Shown here one piece after another: positions 1 to 11,614 of a DNA stretch of 64,000 nt (the stretch's first letter is position 1; each line of letters begins with the position of its first letter). The notes beneath the pieces are model-generated. The model was not told where the DNA came from and ran no database searches. It was given only the letters and a program-made list of their open reading frames with translations. The DNA lies in contig CM035229.1 of the NCBI GenBank assembly GCA_020226215.1, positions 83,593,343 to 83,657,342 on the forward strand, read 5' to 3'. Both the position numbers and the translations under genes were made by a program. The stretch is from Sindora glabra (lineage: Eukaryota; Streptophyta; Magnoliopsida; Fabales; Fabaceae).

Positions 1-1440
1 GATTCTAGAATCAATTTGACTCCCATGAATTTGCTTCTAGAAGAAGTAAACTAACTCATAAGCACATTTTTTGCATTATAAACCTAATGAATTGATTTAC
101 ATATGGAATACTTAAAATTATTCATTTTACTAAAATAATTCAACATCAAAGTACTGTATTAGTGATGTTTTTCCTAAAATGAATAAAAAAATTCTCTTAG
201 ACATTTAGATAATTTTATTTTTCTTTTAGTTATTTTCTTATCATATTAGAAAGATACAAATACGAAATTTTTATGTGTAATAAGATCCAAATTTCTTTCT
301 TTATATACAATAAATTTTATAAAAAAAATCTTATGTATTTTTCTTGAAAATATTTCTAGTCTATTGAAGTAGTGAAAATTTTTGGTATTATTTTCACATA
401 TATTTTAACAAATAAGAAAAATTATTCTCTAAATTTTAGCAACCACTCGATCATAATATCAAAATTACTTACTTATTAAATAATATGTGAAAATAATACT
501 AAAATTTTAATATTATAATATGATTCAAATTATTTCTTTCTTTCTCCTATATGATAAGAAAATGGTCAAAGCAAAAGAAGAGATGATCTAAATTAAGGAT
601 AGGCCAAATTTAGGTTAAGTTTATATAATTATTAAGATATTTTGTTTAGCTTAAGCTCAGGCATCCTTTTTGAAATAGAAATGCTTAAGTCTAGGCTAAT
701 TTAGATTCAATTTTAAAAGTTTAATACATACAATATAATTAAATATTAGGAACATATAAAATATATTTGCATTTTTATATATATTATATTTAATATATAT
801 ATAATAAAAAAATATTACTTGAAAAATTATTGTATATATACTAATTCTTTTTTTGGTAAATTAAATCATAGTACTGCTTCCTGAACTTTTTTTCAAAGAA
901 GTGTGAGCACTGATCTTTATTTTAAAGAGGTATTAATTTTATAAATTATTAATATTATATTTTCAAAATACTTTTTTTTAATCATAAGAATGTTGTCGTG
1001 AAACTAAAAATTTCGAAAAGGCATAACTCCTTAATTAGTTAACCAATTTTTATATATAATTACTTATTTTCATTTATCTTCTTATGATTTTTTCATAGAA
1101 AATAAGAAAATTTGGGTTCGATAGGGTTCACCTAACTAGAAATGTGTAGATTAAATTCAAAACTTTGAACGACCATAACTTTATTCTCGATTATCTGTTT
1201 TGGGAGAATTTTTTTTATTTCATACAACTTTTTGAGATCTACGTGCTTGCTATTTTTCCTACTCTAGTTAGTAAAAAAAGGCTTTTTTTAATTACTTTTC
1301 TTAATTTTTTTGTTACTTTTTTAACTTTGATATTATTTTTATTAATTCAAATTCATTCAAATCTCATATTAAGCTTTTGCTCCTTAACTTTTTTAGTGTT
1401 TAGTAGTGCTATAACAATTTTTTTAATAAATAAAACTACC
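1..1440. other. AT-rich intergenic DNA, no gene seen
   Basis: No coding signal is supported here. The base composition is strongly A+T with many homopolymer runs. Around 1167-1210 is a short less AT-rich stretch (gaacgaccataactttattc) of a kind I associate with leaders of plant retrotransposons. This is a weak resemblance, not an identification. The 94-codon open frame at 1165-1449 is hydrophobic and rich in Phe, Leu and Ile, as expected from AT-rich noise, so I do not call it a gene. Confidence 0.5.
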
Positions 1441-2140
1441 AAAGAATAATATATTATTATTTATAAACTAAATAGTAACATATTACTGTATCATTCAAAA
1501 TAGTAATAACAACCAAAAATTCTAAATAAATGGATAAATTAAGTCTAATTAATAATCAAATTGTCAAATAATAATATGTTACTATTTGTTTTCTAAATAG
1601 TAACATATTACTATTTTATTTCAAAATAGTAATACCAATCAAAAACCTCAAATAAGTGAATAAATCAAGTCTAATTAATAATCAAATTGCTAAAGAATAG
1701 GATTTTACTATTTCATTTTAAAATAATGATACTAACTAAAAATCTCAAATAAATAGATAAATCAAGTCTAATTAACAACAAAATTATCAAATAACAGCAT
1801 ATTACTGTTTGTTCTCAAGACAATAACATGTTACTATTTTGTTTTAAAACAGTAACACTAACAAAAAATTTTAAATAAATGGATAAATCAAATATAATTA
1901 ATAATCAAACTACCAAAGTAGAGGATATTACTATTTCATTTCAAAATAATAACACTAATTAAAAACTCTAAATAAATTAATAAATCAAGTCAATTAACAA
2001 TCAAACAACTAAATAACAGCATATACATATTATTATTTTATTTCAAAATAATAATACTAATTAAAAATCTCAAATAAATAGATAAATCAAGTTTAATTAA
2101 CAATCAAATTATTAAAAAAGAGAATGTTACTATTTGTTCT
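1440..2140. repeat. Tandem repeat, about six units with alternating length
   Basis: A core of the form gataaatcaagtctaattaa followed by aatcaaat recurs near 1531, 1661, 1755, 1880, 1978 and 2081. Spacings are roughly 130, 95, 125, 98 and 103 bp, so longer and shorter units tend to alternate. The longer ones carry an extra segment of the type taacatattactatt. Copies differ by scattered substitutions, so this is an old array. No coding potential is evident. Confidence 0.75.
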
Positions 2141-2159
2141 TCATATAGTAATTCATCTA

Positions 2160-5030
2160 AGATTATTATCTTTTTTTAAAAAAAATAAAAGAAAGAAATT
2201 ATTCTACAATTTTATGTAAAGCTCTATTCCTCTAAGTTCTAGTTTATTTTTATTTTTATCTTAACTAATTTTTTTTTAATTCCTAAAAAATTAAATTTTT
2301 ATTAATTTTATTTATAATTAAATTTTTATATTAATTTAATTTTTATAAAGTTAAAATTTTATAATTGTAATTTTTATAAGTTTTTAATCTTTTATTTATA
2401 TAAAATTAAAAAAAATTAATTTTAATATTTAGCAAAAGAGGCTTCTATTTTGGTACTTTTGGTCTTCTTGAAATGCATTGTAAATGTATTATTTTGTTTT
2501 TTTGGTATCATGGTAAATTTTCATATACGAGTGCAATTAAATGAAAGAAAGTAAGCTTGGAATACCTTACTATAATAAATTACAACAAATGACACTGACC
2601 TAATTTTTTTCTTCTTTTCTTACTAAAATTTATGTTATATTAAATATATAATATAATAATATATTTAATATATAAATATAAAATAAGGCGAAATTTGAGC
2701 AATATTATTTTAAACATATAAGTTTAAATCTGACTCATTTATAAAATTAAGTTTAAGATTCTACATAGGTCTAACTCTTGAACTTAATTTTTCAATCCAA
2801 ATCCTCTTAACATCGAGTTTGAGTTATCCATCCACATTTGCTCATCTCCCTAAAGGGTCATTTAGTTCGCGAAATATTTTTCACATTTCCAGGAATATCT
2901 TAGAAGATGTTACATTCTCATATTTAATTCAAAATTTTAAAAAATTTATTCAGGAATGTAATATTTGTAGAAATGTTTTAGAGCCTAACTTTCCCCCCTA
3001 AATATTCTCATGAGGGGAGGTGGATATATCACATTCCCATCTCATGGAAATGTTGATATTAATGTAAAAGGATAATTTTATCCTTATTCTTCTATACCCT
3101 CATTTATTCTAAAATTTTTTTAATTTTAACTTATATTGCTCATTTTTAATTTTTTTATGATGACAAGTATAATTACAAATAAGTAAAAAAAAGTAATTTC
3201 TATATTCCAATTCTAATTTAGTTTAAATTTTTTTTAACTTATATTTTTTTATTTTTAATTGCAACTAAGTGCTTTCATTAATTACAATCTAAGAAAATAT
3301 TAAAGTAACAATACCTTTCTTTTCGTATCAATACCTTTATAAATTTATAAAAATATTTTATGTATGAATGTATATCTATCAATGTAAGATTATTTTAAAC
3401 TATTTTGAGATTAGTTTAAAGATATAAGTATCATTCATTAATTTATATTTTATAAATATAAGCATAAATATGACATAAATATTAAAAGTTTTGATTTTTA
3501 TAAATACGAGTGAATGCAATTTAAATTAAGGATTTATTAATCAATGTCCTAAGACCACTGCTTTAGGAATTTTACTAAAGTTGCAAATATTAATTATTTA
3601 AAAATTTATATATTTTCGTTTAATTTATTCTTTCAATCTTGTAAAGTGAGAATAAATTAAATAAATGTATAAATTTTTAAAAATGATATATTTCCAATAC
3701 TTCTAAATTCTTCTTCTTCTTCTTTTTTTCATTTGATCTTCAACGGTTCTTTGCCTAGTTTCTTATATTTGTAATTTATAATTTATAATTTATTATTCAT
3801 ACATATTATGATAAAATATTTTTATCTTTATATTTATATATATATTGTTAATTTAATTTATTTTTAATTAATAATTTGTAATTTATAATTTATAATTTGT
3901 ACATATTATGATATAATATCTTTATTTTTATATTTATATATGTATTGTTAATTTAATTTATTTTTAATTTGTAATTTGTAGTTAATAATTTATTATTTAT
4001 TATTCGTACATATTATGGTATAAAATCTTTATCTTTATCTTTATATATATTGTTAATATTGTTAATTAATATATTATTAATGTTAATTGTCAATATTTTT
4101 TATTTTCTTAAATAAATAAATAAGAATATATACATATATTCTTATTATTAATATTGTATGTTTTGATTAATTTGGTTTACTGATTGTGACAAACTCTCAG
4201 AATAAGAATAATTTAAATTAAAATTTACAATTTTCTATCTTTAAATTTTTTTATATTATTTTTTAATCATCAATATAAATAATATATCATCCCTATATAA
4301 ATATATATATAAATAATTTTTTATAAAAATATTTATCGATAAAATAAATGAACACTTAATTATTTTCTTATTTGAGTGAAGAAAAAGCATGAAAAAGAAT
4401 ATTTGAAAATAAAATGTGTGATTGTTATAATTTAATTATTTAAAATTTTAAATTTTTTTATTTTCTTTTCAATTTAAAAGGTATTATTTCTATTCTTTCT
4501 CTCTTATTTTCTTTTTAAAGAAAACCAAAACTTGTCAAAAATGGAGAACTTACTTATCTATTTTATATAATTAATTATATGAAAAGTTTAAATTTAAATT
4601 TAAATTCTTAAAAATTTTAATATTTTATATATTAAATTATTTATTATATTTTAATCTCAAATTATTAATTTATTAAGTCTTTAAAAAATTTTATTCATAT
4701 ATTTTTAATTAAATCCATAATTTATTACAATTTATAATAAAAAATTAATAAGGGTATTGTTTAAAAAAATAATAAGATTCCTAAAAATATAAAGTATAAA
4801 TCAAATATGAAAATATAATATATTTGAAAATATGAAAAAATATTCTAAAATATATATATATATTAAATCAAATATAAAACTCTTATATTTTTAAAATTAC
4901 ATTTCTAAAAGTGTACTTTTCTAAAAATATAAAATTTTACTAACAAACGCTGCCTAAATCCAATCTTTGAAGTCACTCGAAACGAATTTGGATATACCGC
5001 ATTTTTACCAAGTATTGACCCTTTCCAGGC
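2160..5030. other. AT-rich intergenic DNA
   Basis: No gene is supported. The stretch is poly-A/T rich with many stop codons in all frames. The 60-codon open frame at 2819-3001 has no recognisable similarity. A three-copy tandem repeat lies at 3770-4070 and is listed separately. The last 60 bases (about 4970-5030) are less AT-rich and may be the original upstream flank of SURF1 before the MULE inserted; that is inference. Confidence 0.45.
3770..4070. repeat. Three-copy tandem repeat, about 103-107 bp unit
   Basis: The block containing tacatattatgataaaat, then a run of tttatatttatatat and ttgttaatttaatttatttt, appears three times, with the tacatattatg element near 3801, 3900 and 4006. Units are separated by variable numbers of taatttataatt steps. 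It is non-coding and AT-rich. Confidence 0.7.
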
Positions 5031-5038
5031 CAATCACA

Positions 5039-5115
5039 GGCACAATTACCCAAATCATGCATGTGAAAAAAAAAACTAAAACCCTACACAGTAAAAACTA
5101 TTTACCATAATGCTT
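5039..5115 (+). repeat. Left terminal inverted repeat of the MULE
   Basis: Read inward it has ggcacaattaccca, gcatgtg followed by an A run, then acagtaaaaactatttacc. The right end (15190-15275) read inward on the opposite strand has the same blocks in the same order, with small indels in the A-rich spacers. Confidence 0.8.
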
Positions 5116-5119
5116 AAAA

Positions 5120-5640
5120 GTTAGTGGATGACCTGGGCGGGGAAACTGCCGTGTCAGCTGACAGGGATACATGGCGGAAGCTACGTGCATTTTGGGGAGC
5201 GAGTGGGTCCCACCGTCAGACGGGAATGACACGTGGCGGAAGGCTAACCGCATTTGGAGCGTCGGGTGGGACCCGCGGGACACGTGGGAGCTTCCTGTGG
5301 ATCACAGACTCGGTCCGTTCGTGATCAGGCCTGATCATGTTGGGCCAGAGCCCGTGATCAGTCTGATCACGGTGGGCCAGATGCCGTGATACGGACGGTC
5401 AGGGACCGTAACCCGACTCGCCCCTCATCATGCCACGTGTCACGCTCAGGCCTCCTTGCCCGTCCGGATGCTGCCACGTGGCAATACAATATGCACGTAA
5501 AATTTGGCTATAAATCTCCATTCGGCCAACACTTCGCAATCCCTAAAATTAATTTCTCAAACTTCCCTCTCAAATTTGATTTCTCTCCATCAACAAAAAG
5601 GTTCAGTAGCAATTTGAGGAGTTCGGTTTGCAAGTAAGAT
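5120..5640 (+). promoter_or_regulatory. GC-rich MULE promoter island and first non-coding exon
   Basis: This is a sharp GC-rich island in AT-rich surroundings. It has four ACGTG cores (near 5230, 5281, 5433 and 5475), two of them CACGTG-type G-boxes with flanking GG, and repeated gtgatcag/ctgatcac palindromes between about 5320 and 5390. A TATA-like ctataaat lies near 5508. A C/T-rich leader follows and ends at gcaagtaag (about 5629-5637), which fits a splice donor. I infer the MULE gene is transcribed from about 5540, with a long first intron up to the coding region after 8.3 kb. Small open frames here (5098-5637, both strands) look like composition artefacts. Confidence 0.6.
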
Positions 5641-6289
5641 TTTTTTTAGAAAGCTATTATTTTAAGTAGTACTTAGGGCTTTTAAATCATGTAAAATTGT
5701 AGTAAATATTTAGTATTATGTTGTTTAGAGCAATTTACTCATTATAATTGATATTAATATTAGGCATTGTAAATAAATTATTTGTACATTTAATCATGTA
5801 TATTGTATGCTAAGATAATTTATATTATTTTAATATTCCTTTTTGCTTGTGTATATTATTTTAATGAGCTTATGTTAGTTATTTTTTTTATTTTTTTTAT
5901 CCGAGTGCAGTAATATATCTATAACCTGACTAAATTTTGCACAAATCATTAGAATTTTAATTTCTATGCTTATTGGTTAGGCACTATTAAAATAGAAAAA
6001 TAAAAATCGAAACTTTTACAAATGTGAGAAAAATATAATAAGATTCATTAATAATAAAATATCATTAAAAAATATTAAACAAGGGTAAAGTGTTATATTC
6101 TGTCATTTTTTATTTTTGTTTCAAACTTTAAATTATAATTTACTTCATAAAATCTTTAAACCCTAACTCTAATCCCTATAATATTTTTTTCTAGAAAATT
6201 AAATTTAATCCAAAGAATTTTTTTTTAGGTTATCAGTATTATTAAAAGTAGTAAATTTTCTTAAACATTTTAATTTGAGCATAACTTTG

Positions 6290-7480
6290 TCATTTTTTAT
6301 TTTTTGTTAAAAAATATAATTTTGTAGAAAAATAATCTTAACTCATCAGACTACTTTGGAATAAATATATATTAACTTATCAATATGTTTAAAGATAATA
6401 GAATTTATTTAAAGTTTTTATAAGGAAAAAACTATTTCTTAAGAAAAATAGTTTTAACTTGTCAGACTTATTTGGAAAAAATATATTTTGCATTATCATT
6501 ATGTTTAAAAATAATATATTTTGAAATAAATTGAATTTTTGCTTGTTAAACTTTTTGTTTATAATTTTGTTTAAAATATTAAATTTTTTTAGGAAAAAAA
6601 TTTTAACTCATTAGATTTTGGTGAAACAAACATATTTTAATTTATCAATATGTTTAAAGAACTAGATCTTTTGGTTGGAAAAAAAATTTCAACTTACCAA
6701 CCCTAAATCCTAATAAGATAAACCCTAAATCCATGAACACTAAATCATAAGCCTTGAAACTCTCAAAATCTCAAACCATAAACTATAAAATCCTGATCCC
6801 GAACTCCTAAAATCTATTTCTGTAAAAAATAATTTTAACTCATCACACTTTTTTTAGAAAAAAATGATTTTAAGTTATCAGTATGTTTTTAACTAATAGA
6901 ATTTTTATAAAAAATTAATTTTAACTTAGCAACCCTTTTTCTTAAAGAAATATTATTTTTAAAAAATCTATTTCTTTTACAAGAGTAATTTTAACTAATC
7001 AGATGGTTTTGAAAAAAATGTACGTTAGGTTATCAGTGTGTCTAAAAATAATTTTTTTATGTAAGAAATTTAATTCTAGCCCTTCAACCTTTTGATTTGA
7101 AGAAATTTATTTTTTAAAGAAATTTAATTTCATAGAAAAATGATTTTAACTTATCAGACTTTTGTGGAAAAAAGTTATTTTAGCTTATTAGTATATTTAA
7201 AAGTAATATTATTTTTTAAAATTTCTATTTAGCATATTAGACCCTTTTTTTGAAAGAAATACTTATTTAAAAAAGTCTACTTTATAAGAAAAATAATTCT
7301 TAGGGTTTAAGATTTTTTGAAGAAATATATATTTCAGCTTATCAAATTTTTTTAGGAAAATTTTTTAACTCATTAGACTTTCTTAAAAAAAGACTAATTT
7401 CTATGTTATCAATGTATTTAAAGATAATTGAATTTTTTATTTTGAAGATTAATTTGAGCTTATTTTTTTTTCAAAAAAAA
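6290..7480 (+). repeat. Degenerate array of a 70-bp motif inside the MULE
   Basis: A motif of the form ttttaactcatcagact, then ttggaaaaaatatatttta and ttatcaatatgtttaaa, recurs near 6325, 6445, 6595, 6835, 6985, 7145 and 7355 in the same orientation. Spacing is irregular, about 110-240 bp. Further copies occur near 13950 and 14105 in the right part of the element. It lies in the likely first intron. No open frame is supported. Confidence 0.65.
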
Positions 7481-8363
7481 ATCAGCTTAGCAAGCCTGTA
7501 TGTAACAGACTTTAGTTTAAAAAAGAATAATATTTACTTATCATGTCTTTAAATTAAAAAAATTATAATTAGTTTATACTTAAATTTAGCCATTATAATT
7601 TAGGGTTTAGGGTCCTCTTTTTTATGTATTATAATTTTTATATTTAATTTTATTTTATCTGTCTTTTACTTAATTTTTTTACATATTTAATGTTGTGTAA
7701 ACCATAATTAGTGTTATAAAAATTAGTAAATATCGTAAAGTCTTTAGAATAAAAATATAGTTCCAATAAATATCATAATTTTTCATCTTTTCTTATAAAT
7801 TTAAAAGTAGAAATATTTAATTTTTAAATGTTTTAATTTTTTGAACAATTTTTTGAACTCAGATGTATTGTTGGGTAAGTGTTAATAGTACTATTAAGTG
7901 AGAATCAACTCATGTTATGACAATCACAACCCCACAAAATCATATTATGACAAACAAAAAATATGAAGTGAACATAGGATTTGAGAAAATACAAATATTT
8001 AATAATTTGATTGTACAAATCAACAACCTCACAAACTAAACAAACATAATTATATATATAGGGTTTAGGCTTATTTTATCTTTTCCTAAAACAATTAAAG
8101 GGGGTGCTTTTTCTACTACATAAAAAACTTACAAAAGTCAAAGATCCTTTTGGTAAAAAAATTTACATATGTGTTTGAATGTAGCATTGCAGGAGGTTAA
8201 TCATTATTGATAGTGATTATAAAGTTACGAGTAATTATGTAGTAATAGTGTTATAAAATTATCTCCATAATTATGATACATATTACAACAATTATTAAAA
8301 ATTTTCTTTCGGGGATGACCCTTGATTCGGACTACGGTTCAAATCAGAATGAGTTCCAGGTGT

Positions 8364-11300
8364 CAAAATATATGTATTTACGGGAATGGAGAAATTTACA
8401 AATCGGATGAAGGCGATAGCTTTTGGTGCTCCAAGGTCAAAGTAATTTCAATCAGTTCAGACATAACCCTTAATGCTCTGAAGAGTATAGTTGGGTGAAA
8501 GCTGCGTCTAAATGAAAACTAAGTTGTAACTGAGTTGATATACAGACATCCGTTCTCGCTAAATTCGACACGATTTAAGGCGTGTGAGTTGGCAGACGAT
8601 GAGGATATTCAGCGGATGTGGGAAGTAAATGCGATGTTTCCTACTCAATTGTCATGTCTAGAGGTGTGTGCACTTATTAGACCAGTGGGATTTGATTTAA
8701 ACGTTGCAAGTCAGCCAGTTAGATCAAGTGCCCTATATCTACTACCTTCCACAAGTCAACGTAATAACGCTACTAGGGGATCCTCGTGTTACAACCTGTG
8801 CATGAGCAACGTAGAACCAATGAATGTACAGATTGACTATGGTCAACAATTTCACAGTCGTGTTAATAATTACACTCCACAGCCATGTTTCTCTCAGCAA
8901 CACTTTGGACTTTCTCACTCCCTCTCATCCCCAGAGGAAACAGAGGACATAATGGACGACTTTGAAGAGGAAGGTGCATGTGACCCCATTCCTGAAGGAT
9001 TTGATGGTGACGGCGACGGCGACGGCGACGATTGCGGTGACGAAGAAGACGGGGAAGACATTGCTAGTGCACTGGCAACAATGCATGGAAGCCAGCTCAT
9101 AGAATCGGCCACGACCTTTTTCTCATAACTAAATGTAGATGTTGCTGCCAGCCATGATTACCCCGAGTTCAGCCATGACATAAATATAAATGATAACCAA
9201 GAGCTATATATGAGTTTATAGTATATGAACCAGAAAGCGTTTCATCATGCAATGAAAATATACTCAGTGCGAACTCACCACACATTTTGCGTACATTACT
9301 CATCATCTAAGTACGAAGAATATTGGTGCCCTCATTATGATGATCATTGTAATTGGAGGGTTAGAGCATGCCATAAGCCAAGGGAGGATCACTGGCAGAT
9401 AACAAAATATAATGGTCCCCACACGTGTGTGTCTGCATCTCTTTCCCATGATCATCCAAAACTAGACACATATGTCATTTCATCGTACATTGTGACTATG
9501 GTCATCGAAAATCCAAGTGTATCCATCCGAGAGGTGATAGAGCGAATCCATGGTATATTTGGGTATTGAGTGTCATATAAAAAGGTGTGCAAGGGAAAAT
9601 AGAGAGCTATTGCTCTTGCTTTTAGGAATTGGGAGAAGTCATATTCGATGTTACCTAGATGGCTGGCAGTAGTGCGTCTCTTCAATCCTGGGTCTTACTT
9701 TAAGCTTGTTACCTGGGAATGTCCATCGTCAAGTTGTGCAGATGTACAAGTTGCATTATTCCTACGACTCATTGGCAGTTGCCTTATGCTTGACACTTCC
9801 GGTCACAGGGTACTACTAATGTATCTGCCATTACTAGAGAACTTCGCAGATACAGGTCAATATAGTTAGGGATCGGCAGTCCTGGCATGCCTGTATAGAG
9901 AGTTGTGCTCCGCCATAAAATGTGATGAGCTAAATATTGGTGGATGCCTGTATTTTTTGCATTTATGGGGGTGGGATCGTTTCCCTACTCTAACGCCGGC
10001 AAGACCCCCCTATCTAGATCCCCAGCTAGACATTTATCCCTTACTTCCACCATTGGGCTTCAAGTATGGATTGTACGCGTATTCCATATTACGTCTCTTA
10101 CATCTGCTTAAATAACTCAAATAGTTAATCCATAATATGTATTTCTCGCAAGTGGAAGAACACTGGCCTACTTCCTCGACCGCTGTCAACGGCTCTGCGT
10201 CATTACAGAGTATTACTTAATTAGATAAGGGATGATGAGGTTGGAAACACCACTATCTTTCATTTGTATTAATCTATTGCTAGATCTACTGATATGCTAA
10301 TTTATGTTGTATTTCTTTATGATTTTAGATTATTTGGCGCCCCTATGACATTCCTAGTGTACGGCAGCTTATACCAGAGTATTGCTTGATGTCGCCTGAT
10401 ATATGGCTGGCATCAGTTCCCGTCATTTGCTTCCATATTGTGGAGTGGCACCATGCAGACCGTGTGCTCTGGCAATTTAGGAGGAGGCAGCCCATCCCAC
10501 AAGAGTCATTTAACCTAGGTTCTTGTCATACACTACAGCTTCAAGGCAAAACATCAAAAGACTAGCGTCAGGAGCATATGATATTCATCAGTGCTTGGAA
10601 TGCAAGGCGCAATACACTTTCATTGACAGAGTTTGAGACAGATGCTCTTCATCGAGACTCGGGCTATATGTCATGGTATTGGAGACATACCAGATGATGG
10701 ATGCATCCATCTAGCGGCCGTCCAGGATTTGTGGTAACTAACGTTGTTCATACTATGCTTTGTGATTTCTTCAACATGTAATATGTATTAACTGTATCAA
10801 GTGTACTTCTTTGTAGGCTAACGTAGTTGAGAGACTCCACAGACTTAGTGTCGAGGATTCCCCTTCACAGCTGTATAGTCAGTTTAAGGAGACTGTGGGT
10901 CGGGAATGTCGCCTCACGCTACGCGCACTAAGAGAGCATCGAGACGTGACTGCTGACCAACCTGCCTACTCAATTGATGAATTACCTAGACCACCCATTC
11001 CCGAGCCTAGGTGTGGTAGGAGAGCACACGACTTCATGTCCCTGAGGGATCCTATTTTGCCTGAAGAAGAGGGCGATGATGAAAGTGTGCCTTATTCTCA
11101 TCCATCGCCGATGCAATCAAATGTTCCTAACCCTTTTATCCCTGGATCAATGCATGCTGATATCGGTGTTGCGGGGCCATCAACTTATATCCCACCATCG
11201 CAATTATTCCCAAGTGCAGAAGTTGGCCCATCGCACAGCATGGCATTGCCCCCGTAACACCCCTATGATGCTCCACGATCATCTTTTTCCACACCATCGC

Positions 11301-11614
11301 TATCACAGTCAGCTCAGCGAATCCCTGGCTCTTTAATGGGATTTTTTGATGACCCATTTCCATTCACTACTGAGTATACTAGCGGATTTGTGGAGCAGCA
11401 GCACCAAGGGTTTTTCACACCAGGTAACCCTATTCTAGCATTTCAATCATCCCCTTGGGACTTGAACTCTCCACCTTCTAGGGGTCAGACCCATTTGACT
11501 TATACAGATGACTATGCAGATGACGATGGAGAAGAACAGCCCCTAGCTCAACGACCGCAACGCGTAAGGCGACGCCCTCGGTGTGGGACTGGGAGCCATT
11601 ATTTTGGTGATTGA
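8364..11614 (+). pseudogene. MuDR-type transposase N-terminus joined to a plant mobile domain (decayed)
   Basis: One reading frame runs from about 8364 to 10112 with no frameshift but seven stops (8496, 8520, 9126, 9222, 9567, 9600, 9867). It starts with the MuDR N-terminal beta-grasp-like region (GDSFWCSKVKVI; then IYRHPF, LADDEDIQRMW). An acidic linker with a Gly-Asp repeat (9003-9050) follows, then the MuDR DNA-binding region at 9225-9566 with its Cys/His zinc-type spacing (CPHYDDHCNW, GPHTC). After LPRWLAVVRLFNPGS (9650-9695) it changes within about 20 codons to plant mobile domain sequence (LMYLPLLENF, LACLYREL, LWGWDRFPTL). The DDE nuclease core and the first part of the mobile domain are absent. 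Likely exons 10190-10239, 10330-about 10733 and 10817-11614 continue the mobile domain (IIWRPYDIPSVRQLIPEYC) and a Pro-rich tail. More in-frame stops lie at 10222, 10563, 10695 and 11255. Confidence 0.85.

Noticed and set aside
5098..5637. Four short open frames in the GC-rich island at the left MULE end
   Set aside because: They overlap each other on both strands, match no family, and lie over promoter and leader signals. They result from the lower stop density in GC-rich DNA.
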